Origin: Heyndrickxia ginsengihumi
Lineage (GTDB): Bacteria > Bacillota > Bacilli > Bacillales > Bacillaceae_C
DNA length: 64,000 bases
Reading direction: 5' to 3'
NCBI RefSeq assembly: GCF_011008565.1
Contig: NZ_JAAIWK010000011.1
Coordinates: 1 to 64,000 of the forward strand
The notes below the pieces were generated by a model that was not told where the DNA came from, did not search any database, and saw only the letters and a list, made by a program, of their open reading frames with translations. The translations under genes and the position numbers were made by a program. Positions 35,491-44,874 of this stretch are shown in pieces. Every line of letters starts with the position of its first letter. Position 1 is the first letter of the stretch.

Positions 35491-36278
35491 TATGAATGTC
35501 CAGCAATAAAATAATCGCGTAAATAGTCAAACCAAATCTTATTTCCTTTTGCGTTTGGCGCCACTTGCTCGCCGTTTTTAAATTCAATGTCTTTCTTCAA
35601 GTCTTTGCTGTTCGTGCCTGGCCAGTCTTTCCAATGATCAAGGTATGGAAGCTTCTGCTCTTGGGCAAACTTTTTCAATTCCTTCACTTGATCAGGATAA
35701 TTGCTGGCTTGATAAATCGGGAACGACGGCTGGATGATCACAACGGCATCTTTCCATGTTTTTACGGCTTTCAGCAAATTTTTGTGTGTATCTTTAGGAG
35801 CGACAGACCCGTTATCATTTAACACAAACGGTTCAAATAAAACTAAATTCGGATGTGCATCTGCCACCTTTTTATCAAGCTTCTTAGAGATAAATTGTTT
35901 GGATGTCACATCACTTGGAAATAGTGTGACAGCGACTTGATCCCCATATGCCTGAAGCAAAGCTTTTTTTAAATCGCTTGCCCATCCTTGTTTTTCAGTC
36001 CCCATCGCTTTGGAACCGACAATTGCAATAGTGTACGTCTTCTGATCTTTAATTGCCTGTTGAAAATCATTTTTTGCCTGCTGCGGCCAATGGGCAGTAT
36101 AAGGCATGAGCTTAGCAGCTAATGCAGCGGTTTTTTCTTTCTTCGTCTCCGTACTCGCCTCCGCTTTTTGACTAGAAGCAAAATGGGAAACATCAATTTT
36201 TTCCTGCCAATGGCGATTCCCGATGACAAGAAAGGCAATCGTTGCGACGATCGCAATCAGCGTGAGAAAACTCCGCAT
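35490..36278 (-). CDS. SGNH/GDSL hydrolase-like protein with altered catalytic motifs
   Basis: 262 residues: an N-terminal membrane anchor or signal (LTLIAIVATIAFLVIG), an alanine/lysine linker, then an SGNH-type fold. The block I GDS motif reads IAIVGSKAMGTEKQGW, so the aspartate-serine order is changed though a serine remains. Block V reads PNAKGNKIWFDYL, with asparagine at the usual histidine. The protein is probably extracytoplasmic and membrane-tethered. Related proteins lie near cell-wall glycopolymer genes, as here between LCP genes. Esterase activity is doubtful; a binding role is possible. Confidence 0.75.
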   Translation of the reverse strand: MRSFLTLIAIVATIAFLVIGNRHWQEKIDVSHFASSQKAEASTETKKEKTAALAAKLMPYTAHWPQQAKNDFQQAIKDQKTYTIAIVGSKAMGTEKQGWASDLKKALLQAYGDQVAVTLFPSDVTSKQFISKKLDKKVADAHPNLVLFEPFVLNDNGSVAPKDTHKNLLKAVKTWKDAVVIIQPSFPIYQASNYPDQVKELKKFAQEQKLPYLDHWKDWPGTNSKDLKKDIEFKNGEQVAPNAKGNKIWFDYLRDYFIAGHS

Positions 36279-36509
36279 TTACCAAACCTCCTATCTAGTA
36301 AAATATATGTAGTGTTAGAATATTCAAATGATAGCATAATATTTTGATAGGAAGAGAAATACGCCAATTGTTCTAATAAATATTGAAAAAGCGACAAAAA
36401 TTTCGTATAAATAAAGTATTGCAATAAAGAAACGATCTATCAGAAAAGTCGCAAATTATGATATGATAGCAAATGAATGACAAAAAACTACATAAAAAGG
36501 AAGAATCAT

Positions 36510-37421
36510 ATGTTTAAAAAACTATTCATTACTTTAGGGGTTATTATTGGTATTGTTGTCGTTGCCGGAGCTGGACTCGCTTGGTATTCATACCATTCGG
36601 TTAAAAATACGGCCGAAAAAATCCATGATACAGATGCTTCAGCACCAAAGAGCGAATCAAACCAAATTAAAAATCAAAAGCCGATTTCCATTCTTCTATT
36701 GGGCGTAGATGAACGACAAGGTGATGTCGGAAGATCAGACACGACAATTATTTTAACGTTAAATCCAGCGAAGAAAACGATGCAGATGATTTCGATTCCA
36801 CGTGATACAAGAACAGAAATTGTCGGAAAAGGAACAATCAATAAAATTAATGCGGCCTATGCATATGGCGGTCCTGTCATGGCGCTTAACACCGTAAACA
36901 AATTTGCAAATTTAAATATTAAACAGTATATCCGCATTAATATGGAAGGATTAGCAGATCTTGTTGATGCTGTTGGCGGAGTTACCGTAAATAATAAGCT
37001 TGACTGGATTGATGAAGGCTATTATAAAAAAGGATATCATTACAAAAAAGGTGTCATTACGTTAGACACCGGTAAAAAGGCACTCGGATATGTACGCATG
37101 CGCCATCTTGATCCACAAGGCGATTTTGGCAGAAACCAAAGAGAACGTGATGTCATTATGGCAGTCATTAACAAAGCAGCTAGTGTCAAATCAGTTTCAC
37201 ACTATATGGACATTCTCAATGCCATTCAAGACAACGTAAAAACAAACTTAACCTTTGATGATATGAAAAATATTGCAACTAATTATCGAGACAGCAAGGA
37301 CCATATTAAACAATATGAAGTACAAGGTACAGGCGGCAATATAAATGGCATCTATTACTTAAATGTAAGCGATGCGGAAAGACAAAAAGTGCATAATATG
37401 GTTGAAGATATGGAAAAATAA
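36510..37421 (+). CDS. LytR-CpsA-Psr (LCP) family cell-wall polymer ligase, second copy
   Basis: 303 residues from ATG at 36510 (AAAAGGAAG upstream); the earlier in-frame ATG at 36477 lacks a site. One membrane helix (residues 5-25) precedes the LCP domain: ILLLGVDERQGDVGRSDTTI near residue 64, ISIPRDTRTEIVGKGTINKIN near residue 97 and LGYVRMRHLDPQGDFGRNQRE near residue 190. The arginines that bind the pyrophosphate of the lipid-linked polymer are in place. It probably shares the attachment of teichoic or related polymers with the LCP at 31196. galU, which makes UDP-glucose for such polymers, follows. Confidence 0.94.
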   Translation: MFKKLFITLGVIIGIVVVAGAGLAWYSYHSVKNTAEKIHDTDASAPKSESNQIKNQKPISILLLGVDERQGDVGRSDTTIILTLNPAKKTMQMISIPRDTRTEIVGKGTINKINAAYAYGGPVMALNTVNKFANLNIKQYIRINMEGLADLVDAVGGVTVNNKLDWIDEGYYKKGYHYKKGVITLDTGKKALGYVRMRHLDPQGDFGRNQRERDVIMAVINKAASVKSVSHYMDILNAIQDNVKTNLTFDDMKNIATNYRDSKDHIKQYEVQGTGGNINGIYYLNVSDAERQKVHNMVEDMEK

Positions 37422-37444
37422 TGATAGAAAACTGTTAAGTAGAG

Positions 37445-37470
37445 AGTCTCTTTATGGGGCTCTTGTTTTT
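37445..37470 (+). terminator. Terminator after the second LCP gene
   Basis: AGAGAGTC and GGGCTCTTG form an imperfect stem followed by T5. Confidence 0.55.
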
Positions 37471-37944
37471 AGTCTGAACATTGGAAGATTTAACTCTTTT
37501 CGTAGCTGAATAGAAGTATAGCGATAGAAATAAAATCGAAAAAGCGGTTATAACATTACTATAAAAAGTTATAAAATTTCTAGGATTTCTCTATTTAAAG
37601 TGATAAGATAATACTAGAAAAAATGGGAATATAGAAATTTGTCGAATTTTGTTGAAATTTTATTTCGTAGATTTTAACAATATGTAGAAAAGAAGATTTT
37701 TAATGATTAAGATCTTCTTGATGACGGGGTACGAATATATCAATAAATATTCTGTCGTAACACATTTATACGATTATTGCCCTTTACACCATATGAATGG
37801 ATGTGTTGATAATCTCATAGCCAATATTAAAACTTTAATAGAAGGCGATACATAATGTTTTAAAGTTGAAAATTGCAAAGAGATATTAAAGTAGTATTTG
37901 AAGAGTTAGTATCTATTATAAGAAACTACTAGGGGGATTTATCG
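37471..37944. other. AT-rich gap upstream of galU
   Basis: About 470 bases. A hairpin AAGAAGAT/ATCTTCTT lies at 37691-37720. A 50-codon frame from 37703 to 37855 begins inside that hairpin and has no good ribosome binding site, so I do not call it. The galU promoter is presumably near 37880-37920. Confidence 0.5.
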
Positions 37945-38829
37945 ATGAAAAAAGTGAAAAAAGCGATTATTCCAGCGGCAGGGCTTGGAACAAGATTTTT
38001 ACCAGCAACAAAAGCAATGCCCAAAGAAATGTTACCAATTGTTGATAAACCGACAATTCAATACATTGTTGAAGAAGCAGTAGCTTCAGGAATTGAAGAT
38101 ATTATTATCGTAACTGGTAAAGGAAAAAGAGCGATAGAAGACCATTTCGATAATGCCTGGGAATTAGAACAAAATCTTGAGGAAAAAGGAAAACATGAAC
38201 TGTTAGAAAGAGTGCGGTATGCGTCGAATTTAGCAAATATCCACTATATTCGTCAAAAAGAGCCTCTTGGACTTGGTCATGCTGTATGGTGTGCACGTAA
38301 TTTTATCGGTGATGAACCATTTGCAGTGCTACTTGGGGATGATATTGTCCAAAATGACCCACCATGTTTAAAACAACTAATTGATCAATATGAAGAAACA
38401 CGTTCTTCTGTTATTGGTGTACAAGAAGTACCAGAAAATGAAACACATCGCTATGGTGTGATCGCACCATCATCACAAGCGGGAAGAAGATATCAAGTAG
38501 ATACATTTGTGGAAAAACCAGCGCCTGGGACAGCACCATCTAACCTTGCAATTATTGGACGGTATTTACTAACTCCAGAAATTTTTATGTTTCTTGACAA
38601 ACAAGAAAAAGGTGCAGGCGGAGAAATACAATTAACAGATGCAATTCAACAGTTGAATCAAATTCAACGTGTGTTTGCTTATCAATTTGAGGGAAAAAGA
38701 TATGATGTTGGTGAAAAATTAGGATTTGTGCAAACAACAGTTGAATTTGCTTTGCAACATGAGGAAATCAAAGATGAACTTCTAGCATATTTAGAGAAGA
38801 CTTTACGAAAGAGCCATATAGAAAGCTAA
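37945..38829 (+). CDS. galU: UTP-glucose-1-phosphate uridylyltransferase
   Basis: 294 residues. The nucleotide-binding start [25 protein letters not shown] (residues 8-32), [18 protein letters not shown] and the later [20 protein letters not shown] match GalU/GtaB. It makes UDP-glucose for wall teichoic acid glucosylation, glycolipids or exopolysaccharide. AGGGGG precedes the ATG. It is a single gene in the cell-envelope block with the LCP proteins. Confidence 0.95.
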   Translation: MKKVKKAIIPAAGLGTRFLPATKAMPKEMLPIVDKPTIQYIVEEAVASGIEDIIIVTGKGKRAIEDHFDNAWELEQNLEEKGKHELLERVRYASNLANIHYIRQKEPLGLGHAVWCARNFIGDEPFAVLLGDDIVQNDPPCLKQLIDQYEETRSSVIGVQEVPENETHRYGVIAPSSQAGRRYQVDTFVEKPAPGTAPSNLAIIGRYLLTPEIFMFLDKQEKGAGGEIQLTDAIQQLNQIQRVFAYQFEGKRYDVGEKLGFVQTTVEFALQHEEIKDELLAYLEKTLRKSHIES

Positions 38830-38974
38830 TAAAAGAGAAGGGCTCTGATAAATTACTTCAGCATAAGATCCTTCTTATTATTTCTTTTTTTATGCGATGG
38901 CTAAATAACCTCATGATTGGGGAACAAGTATATTTGAAATGTTTGAATAATATCATCTTTTATAAGCATATTTT

Positions 38975-39014
38975 AAGAAAAGGCTAATCACATATGATTA
39001 GCCTTTTCTTAATT
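38975..39014. terminator. Strong bidirectional terminator between galU and mngB
   Basis: Perfect 15-bp arms AAGAAAAGGCTAATC and GATTAGCCTTTTCTT with a six-base loop. Confidence 0.93.
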
Positions 39015-41623
39015 TAAAACAAAATTGTTTTCACCTGATTCGCCTTTAAAGCAACCTTTATTTCGTTCTGTTCTACGTTCAATGGAGCAATGCTTTTTTC
39101 ATTTAAGTTTGCCTCTACAACTTGTTCAATCGGCTGTTTGAATTGGAATGTGCTGTTGCTGATTGTTTCGGTTGGATTGTATATGCGTAAAACTAGTTTG
39201 TTTTCTTTTTCTGCTTTTTTCAATGTGCTGATCACTGTATTGCTGCTCTTTTCTTGCAGCAGGCTATATGTCAGCGGTGTCGGCACACTGGATGGATTTA
39301 ATTTCATCGCATTGAACGGGATTTTGTTATATGTTTCAATGGCTGTTGTATATTGCTTTGCAATTCTGCCGACATTTGCAGCAGTTGTTGATTGTTGATG
39401 TGTTGTGATCGCGAATTCCATCGTTAATGTCCCTAACATTTGTGAATCGGGAGTCGGCAGTTTAATTCCTGATGGCCGGCCAGGTCTTCTTAACATTTCT
39501 TCTTTTCCTAAAAAACCGACACTGCGGAAAAGTGTGATCGCAATCGTGTCATGATGACTGCCGATTATTTCGTATTCTCTCGTGCTATTCGTTAAGACGC
39601 TCACACCATATTCGTCATTACATAAACCTACGAATGAAAGCATCGGATAGATGGAGTCTGGCCGTTCACCCCAGTTTTCCTCTTGCCAGTAATCCATCGC
39701 AGGGTCATAGACGTTGCGCTTAATGAAGCCGAACTGATTGTCCGCAATTGAACATTTAGACGCGATCCCTGTTGGAATTAATGCGCGTAGGCGATGGTCC
39801 ATTGCATGATTATCGAGTTCAACTTTGATGTTGATCATTGGCTTGTGCTTTGGAATTGTTAGTTTCCAATGAACGTCTATGAAACTATTATGATTGTTTC
39901 TTTTCCGTTCGTCTAAATTGCGCGGAATATTGAGTTTGAACTGAATGTCAATTTCTGCTTCATACATATGTTGAACGATGTGTACATCTGCTTTGACTTG
40001 ATCACTGTAGATAAGCGTTTCGTTTGGCAGGGGAGAGAAGTCGTATTCATCTCCGTCATCTCCGCCATTTTCCAATAGCAGGATATTGTTAAATTGCTTT
40101 TCCAGCTGTTTATCCCATATATTGAGTGTCCCGTTCGGATTAACGGTAATTTGATAATAATCAGTTTCGATGCTTTCTTTTTCGGCAAAGGAATGCGTCA
40201 TATCTGTATCTGTAGGAACGATAAAATAAGTTTTATAGCCCATCGCTGGAATTGAATCTTTTAGTTGAATTGTATATTTGTAGAATGGATCATAGTTTCC
40301 GTAATGAACGATTTGGCGATCGATTAATCCTGGATCTAATTCTTCTTTGCTGATGACCTCAAATGGAATGATCGTTCCGTCTGCATCTTCTAATGTAAAA
40401 GAATGAAGCTTTGTGGTCACAGTTGTTGTAACGACTTCTTCACGGTCATATGGAAGCAGATTAAAGGCGGTCAGAAGATCTTCAGAACGATCGGTTTTAA
40501 TCGCATCAGTCATTTTTCGTTTATAAAATTCAATGAGACGATCAGTCTTTTCTTCTGCAAGGAAAAAGCGATTTGCGATTTCACGATGAACTTTATCAGA
40601 ACAGCAGCAGCCGATGCTGTCATGGGCGTGATTCTTCATGATTTCTTTCCATATCGACTCGATTAAGCCGTGATGATAGTCGAATCCTAAAGAATAGGCA
40701 ATAGATGCGAGCGGTTCAAGGATGTTCGTTATTTTATTTTCAATGCGGGTGTTTGCCGCTTTAATATCCATCCGTGTTGAATAAATACTGCGATGAACCC
40801 GCATATATTTGCCGTCTAAAAATTCGCCTTGAATCGTCGGCAGTGCATGATGCTGTTCTAATTCCGCAAAAACATTTTCATATTTACTTAAGAAAAATTC
40901 ACGATCGGGATATAAACGCTGCAGCTTCTCGATAATGGTAAAAATATTTTTTTGGATAGGCATTTGATCGTGACCATTTGGAAGAATAATATTTTCTGTC
41001 GTAGCTCCCCGATCCAAGACAGGAAAGTATTTGTTCATTCGTTCTTGAAGTTGTTCCTCGTTCTCAGGTAAATATTTGCCAATTGCGTAGCCAAGCGGAA
41101 ACAGTTGGACAAGCACTTTAGATCCATCAACACTTTCCCAGTAAAATTCGGTTTTATCCGTACCATGACGTTCAGATGTGCCGCGCCAGAAAATCGAATA
41201 TTGAATATCAAAGCCATTTAAAATTTGCGGCATTTGCGAAGATTGGCCGAACGAGTCGGGAAGGTAGCCAATCTTCATCGCTGTTCCGAATGCTTCACTA
41301 TCTTTTAAGCCGTAGAGGAGATTGCGAACAATCGATTCCCCGCCAACGATCATTTCATCTGTTTGTGTATACCAAGGGCCGATAATGAGACGGCCGTCTT
41401 GGATTAGCTTTTTTACCCGTTCTTTGTTTTCTGGTTTTACTTTAAAATAATCTTCAAGAATTGCTGTTTGCCCGTCCAGTACGTAGTAAGGGTAGTTTTG
41501 GTTTGTCTCTAGCATATTTAAGATTTCTTCCATATTATTGACGAGTAAAATTTGCGATTCTTCTGTTGAAAAATACCATTCTCTATCCCAATGCATATGT
41601 GGTACAATATGAACTTTTTTCAT
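39014..41623 (-). CDS. mngB: GH38 alpha-mannosidase (mannosylglycerate hydrolase type)
   Basis: 869 residues. The GH38 zinc motif HMHWDREW (H11, D13), the nucleophile D123 in IGYLPDSFGQ and KNHAHDSIGCCCSDKVHREI near residue 335 are present. The usual partner in this PTS pairing is MngB, which cleaves 2-O-(6-phospho-mannosyl)-D-glycerate to mannose 6-phosphate and glycerate. Its ATG overlaps the mngA stop (ATGA), so the two are translationally coupled. Another phospho-mannoside could be the substrate. Released glycerate could feed the kinase at 1417. Confidence 0.93.
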   Translation of the reverse strand: MKKVHIVPHMHWDREWYFSTEESQILLVNNMEEILNMLETNQNYPYYVLDGQTAILEDYFKVKPENKERVKKLIQDGRLIIGPWYTQTDEMIVGGESIVRNLLYGLKDSEAFGTAMKIGYLPDSFGQSSQMPQILNGFDIQYSIFWRGTSERHGTDKTEFYWESVDGSKVLVQLFPLGYAIGKYLPENEEQLQERMNKYFPVLDRGATTENIILPNGHDQMPIQKNIFTIIEKLQRLYPDREFFLSKYENVFAELEQHHALPTIQGEFLDGKYMRVHRSIYSTRMDIKAANTRIENKITNILEPLASIAYSLGFDYHHGLIESIWKEIMKNHAHDSIGCCCSDKVHREIANRFFLAEEKTDRLIEFYKRKMTDAIKTDRSEDLLTAFNLLPYDREEVVTTTVTTKLHSFTLEDADGTIIPFEVISKEELDPGLIDRQIVHYGNYDPFYKYTIQLKDSIPAMGYKTYFIVPTDTDMTHSFAEKESIETDYYQITVNPNGTLNIWDKQLEKQFNNILLLENGGDDGDEYDFSPLPNETLIYSDQVKADVHIVQHMYEAEIDIQFKLNIPRNLDERKRNNHNSFIDVHWKLTIPKHKPMINIKVELDNHAMDHRLRALIPTGIASKCSIADNQFGFIKRNVYDPAMDYWQEENWGERPDSIYPMLSFVGLCNDEYGVSVLTNSTREYEIIGSHHDTIAITLFRSVGFLGKEEMLRRPGRPSGIKLPTPDSQMLGTLTMEFAITTHQQSTTAANVGRIAKQYTTAIETYNKIPFNAMKLNPSSVPTPLTYSLLQEKSSNTVISTLKKAEKENKLVLRIYNPTETISNSTFQFKQPIEQVVEANLNEKSIAPLNVEQNEIKVALKANQVKTILF

Positions 41624-43584
41624 GATGCCCCTCCAACTTTTTTATTAAGTGCGACTGATTGGTTATTGCGAACTTCTTTTTTTAGTTTGTTCTTTCTAGT
41701 AATAATTAATAGAATCATAGAGATGAGTGCACCAATTAATGCAGCGCCAAGCCAAATACTGGCGGCTAGGAGGATAGGCTGTCCTTTTACTAATGCTAAG
41801 GAAAAAATACCAGCTCCTGGGACACTTAAACCGATATGAAAGTATGCGACAATGGCGCCTGTAACAGCGGAACCGGCAATTAAGGAAGGGATGACACGGA
41901 ATGGATCATTAATCATAAAAGGAATGGCCCCTTCCGTAATACCTGCGAGTCCAAGCAACCATGTTTGTTTGCCGATTTCTTTCTCTTGCTTATTAAAATA
42001 TTGTTTTCCGATAATCGTTGCAGCAGTAACTGAAAAGGCCGAAACCATTTTAACAGAGGAGAATGCTGCGTAAGGAACGATATTGCCGCTTGCCATTGCG
42101 CCAATACAGAAAGTGTAGGCGGCTTTGTTTACTGGCCCCCCTAAATCGAAGGAAACCATCGCCCCGATAATAGCGCCTAAAATAATCGCATTCGTGCCAG
42201 ACATACTGCCTAACCATTTGACTAATCCTTGATTGATCCAAGCAAGCGGTTCGCCAATGACAAATAGCATAATCGAACCGACGACAAGTGTGCCGACAAC
42301 GGGATACACCCAGAAGCTCACAAAGCCTGCAAATGTTCCTTTTGGCTGGATATTTTTCTTCATAAATTTCAAGAAAAATCCTGCTAAGAAACCGCCGAGC
42401 ATCCCGCCAAGAAATCCGCTCCCAATTAGATTTGCGGCGACACCGGCTGCAAATCCGGGACCAAGTGCTGGTTTATCAGCGATTGAATAGGCCATATAAG
42501 CAGCTAAAATCGGCACCATCAGTTGTCCAAGCAGCCCGCTGCCTAATTGGCGAAGAAGCCAAAGCCATGAACCTTCATGATTGTATACATCTTGCAGACC
42601 AAAAGCTTGAGAAATGAGGACTGCTGCAGCTAATGTCATACCGCCGGCTACAATGATCGGAATCATATAGGAAACACCAGTTAAAATCGAATCTTTTATT
42701 TCATTTTTAAAGGTTTTTCCCCCGAGATCATCGGAAGAAGATGACGTGTTCTTAGTTGGATCGTATTCTTTTTTTGGCTCCCTTTCTGCTTTTTCGAGTG
42801 CTTGTTGAATGATTTCCTTCGCATTTCGTAAAGGAGCGGCAACAGATGTTTTCATTTTTGGAAGGTGAGCATAGCGCCCCTCATCTTTAACGGCAACATC
42901 GGTGGCAAAAATAACAGCATCTGCCTTTTTCAAGAGCGCAGTTGTATGGCGATCTTCAATGCCATTCGCTCCTTGCTTTTCGACAAAAACATCGACACCT
43001 AGTTCATTTCCTGCTTTTACAAGTGCCTCAGCAGCCATATAAGTGTGAGCGATCCCCGCTGGACAGGCTGTAATCGCAATGATTGTTTTATCAAGCTTCT
43101 TTACGTTTTTCTTTGTTTCTGCTGTATTCATATTATCTAGCCGCATATATAGCTCAGTATTTGTTTTTGAGTGTAATAGTTTCTCTTTATAGGATGGATC
43201 CGACAGTCTTGTTACTAATTCTGATAATAATGCAAGATGTGTAGAACCTGCTTCGCTTTCTGGTATTGCTAATAGGATGACGAGCTGTACTTGATTGTTC
43301 GGATCGATGCTCTCCCAATCTGTCAGCGGTGACTTGAGTACTGCAACTGCAAAAGCTGCTTCCTTGACAGTTGATGATTTACCGTGGGGAATGGCAAGGC
43401 CGCCCTCGAATCCTGTAGGGGAATGCGTTTCTCTATCTAATACCGCTTGTAAAAATATTTCTTTAGAATCTATTTTTCCAGCCTCAGCCAGTTTGTTCAC
43501 CAAGTGCTGAATGACTTCTACTTTTGAATGGAATACATTCCCAGTGCTGATTAAGCTTGGCGAGGTGAGTGCTTGTAGTTTCAT
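41620..43584 (-). CDS. mngA: PTS fructose-family EIIABC, mannosylglycerate (MngA) type
   Basis: 654 residues from ATG at 43584 (AAGGGGGTATTACA upstream); a longer in-frame ORF reaching 43827 covers the promoter and end of the regulator gene and is not real. Domain order is IIA (H67 in GGLAIPHGKSS), IIB (C174 in ITACPAGIAHT) and IIC from about residue 225 with SFDLGGPVNKAAYTF and TEGAIPFMINDP. It imports and phosphorylates the substrate of the coupled GH38 enzyme. A cre-like site and paired 13-bp repeats lie upstream. Confidence 0.92.
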   Translation of the reverse strand: MKLQALTSPSLISTGNVFHSKVEVIQHLVNKLAEAGKIDSKEIFLQAVLDRETHSPTGFEGGLAIPHGKSSTVKEAAFAVAVLKSPLTDWESIDPNNQVQLVILLAIPESEAGSTHLALLSELVTRLSDPSYKEKLLHSKTNTELYMRLDNMNTAETKKNVKKLDKTIIAITACPAGIAHTYMAAEALVKAGNELGVDVFVEKQGANGIEDRHTTALLKKADAVIFATDVAVKDEGRYAHLPKMKTSVAAPLRNAKEIIQQALEKAEREPKKEYDPTKNTSSSSDDLGGKTFKNEIKDSILTGVSYMIPIIVAGGMTLAAAVLISQAFGLQDVYNHEGSWLWLLRQLGSGLLGQLMVPILAAYMAYSIADKPALGPGFAAGVAANLIGSGFLGGMLGGFLAGFFLKFMKKNIQPKGTFAGFVSFWVYPVVGTLVVGSIMLFVIGEPLAWINQGLVKWLGSMSGTNAIILGAIIGAMVSFDLGGPVNKAAYTFCIGAMASGNIVPYAAFSSVKMVSAFSVTAATIIGKQYFNKQEKEIGKQTWLLGLAGITEGAIPFMINDPFRVIPSLIAGSAVTGAIVAYFHIGLSVPGAGIFSLALVKGQPILLAASIWLGAALIGALISMILLIITRKNKLKKEVRNNQSVALNKKVGGAS

Positions 43585-43606
43585 TGTAATACCCCCTTTT
43601 TTATAT

Positions 43607-43622
43607 TTGTAAGTGTTTACAT
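43607..43622. promoter_or_regulatory. cre-like site upstream of mngA
   Basis: TTGTAAGTGTTTACAT, one mismatch (TG for the central CG) to the cre consensus, 22 bp before the mngA start. Confidence 0.5.
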
Positions 43623-43664
43623 TTTTGATTTTAACAAATAAAAAAATAAGAAGAGGTATTCTTC

Positions 43665-43718
43665 GTATTTTTACACATATAGAATCAGTGATTCGTATTT
43701 TTCGTGTATTTTTACACA
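43665..43718 (-). promoter_or_regulatory. Paired 13-bp direct repeats, candidate RpiR operators
   Basis: GTATTTTTACACA occurs at 43665-43677 and 43706-43718, 41 bp apart (about four helical turns), between the RpiR gene and mngA. A partial third copy, CGTATTTTTCGTG, lies at 43694. Confidence 0.55.
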
Positions 43719-43721
43719 GAT

Positions 43722-44450
43722 TTAATAATGTTCCCAATAATATTGAGATAATGTTTGTAAAATAATCATCACTGGCGTTCTGTCCGTAATATTGTAGCCG
43801 TTTTTCATCTTTTTTGGTGCATCGCAATATAGATTGATTTCAGCCGCCTGCTGTAGAGAATTACGGCTAAAATGAGTCAGCGAAATGATCGGAATTTGCC
43901 GCGTTTTTGCTAGTTCTGCCATTTCAAGCACTTGCTGAGTTTCTCCGGTCAGACTGATTAAAAATAGCACATCATGCTTCGTGTACTCATTAAGCGTACG
44001 AACCATTTCATGACGATGATGATAAAATTCTGCAATTTTGCCAACGACGCGCAAGTTCCGGACGATCATTTCGCAGAAGTTGGCTGTGTCGCCAACTGCA
44101 AAGAACAGGACATGCTTCGCATCATGAATCATTTTAGCTGCTGCTTCAATCATTTCTTGGTCAATCAGCTCAAATGTTTTTTGAATATGAAGGAAGGAGC
44201 TTTCCTTTTCTTGAATAGTTGTTACATCAAGCTCTTCTTTTAAACTATTTTTCATGTGGGAAAACCCATCATATCCCAGCTTCTTAGAAAGCCTTGTAAT
44301 CGTATTTGGGACTGTAAACAGATTAGCCGCGATTGCCTGAATGGATTGATGAACGAAACCTTGTTTGTTTCTCATAATATATTCAATAATTTGGTCATCT
44401 GTATCATTTAACTTGTATTCAAACTTATGTATACGTTCTTCAAAGCGCAT
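43722..44450 (-). CDS. MurR/RpiR family regulator of the mng-type operon
   Basis: 242 residues from ATG at 44450 (GGGGGTGA upstream). A longer frame starts within REP copy 9 at 44549, giving MPDPFRALSHERGQAP, which is repeat-derived. The N-terminal RpiR helix-turn-helix (IQAIAANLFTVPNTITRLSKK) is followed by a SIS domain (LFLISLTGETQQVLEMAEL). It lies directly upstream of mngA-mngB on the same strand and probably senses the sugar phosphate. E. coli mngR is a GntR protein, so the regulator type differs here. Confidence 0.9.
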   Translation of the reverse strand: MRFEERIHKFEYKLNDTDDQIIEYIMRNKQGFVHQSIQAIAANLFTVPNTITRLSKKLGYDGFSHMKNSLKEELDVTTIQEKESSFLHIQKTFELIDQEMIEAAAKMIHDAKHVLFFAVGDTANFCEMIVRNLRVVGKIAEFYHHRHEMVRTLNEYTKHDVLFLISLTGETQQVLEMAELAKTRQIPIISLTHFSRNSLQQAAEINLYCDAPKKMKNGYNITDRTPVMIILQTLSQYYWEHY

Positions 44451-44498
44451 GCAGCTCACCCCCAGCATTAGCATTAACTTATTATAACAAATATTCCA

Positions 44499-44552
44499 AA
44501 AAGGTGCCTGACCCCTTTCGTGCGATAAAGCACGAAAGGGGTCAGGCACTTT
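44499..44552. repeat. REP-like palindrome copy 9
   Basis: AAAAGGTGCCTGACCCCTTT and AAAGGGGTCAGGCACTTT with inner CGTGC-GATAAA-GCACG. It lies upstream of the RpiR gene and is the reverse orientation of copy 10 by its loop. Confidence 0.95.
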
Positions 44553-44874
44553 AAATAAAAGAGTAATAAAATCTGGTTAAATATATGGTATAATTTTCCT
44601 ATATTTGAATGGTTGAATATTGTTGAAACTTTAGGCCATTAAGGGATGACTCTATAAAAATTAAAGAGTGGACGGGGTGTTCACGTCATAAAACTTCATA
44701 ATGGTCATAATGTAGGATTTGGAAGTGAGAGTTAAATCAATAGGGGGGAGAGTTCGAACTATCTAAAGCAAAATAATCGTTATAGGTCATAGTTAAATAT
44801 AGGCTTTTTAATGCTTCCAATTAGATATTCAACATTCACAGAAAAATGGAATATAAAGGGGGAGTTTATAAATT
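44553..44874. other. Non-coding gap upstream of the secreted repeat protein
   Basis: About 320 bases of promoter and leader sequence. I see no RNA motif or clear palindrome. AAAGGGGGAG ahead of 44875 is the ribosome binding site. Confidence 0.5.

Noticed and set aside
37703-37855. 50-codon frame upstream of galU
   Set aside because: Start lies inside a hairpin, no good ribosome binding site, and codon content looks like random AT-rich sequence.
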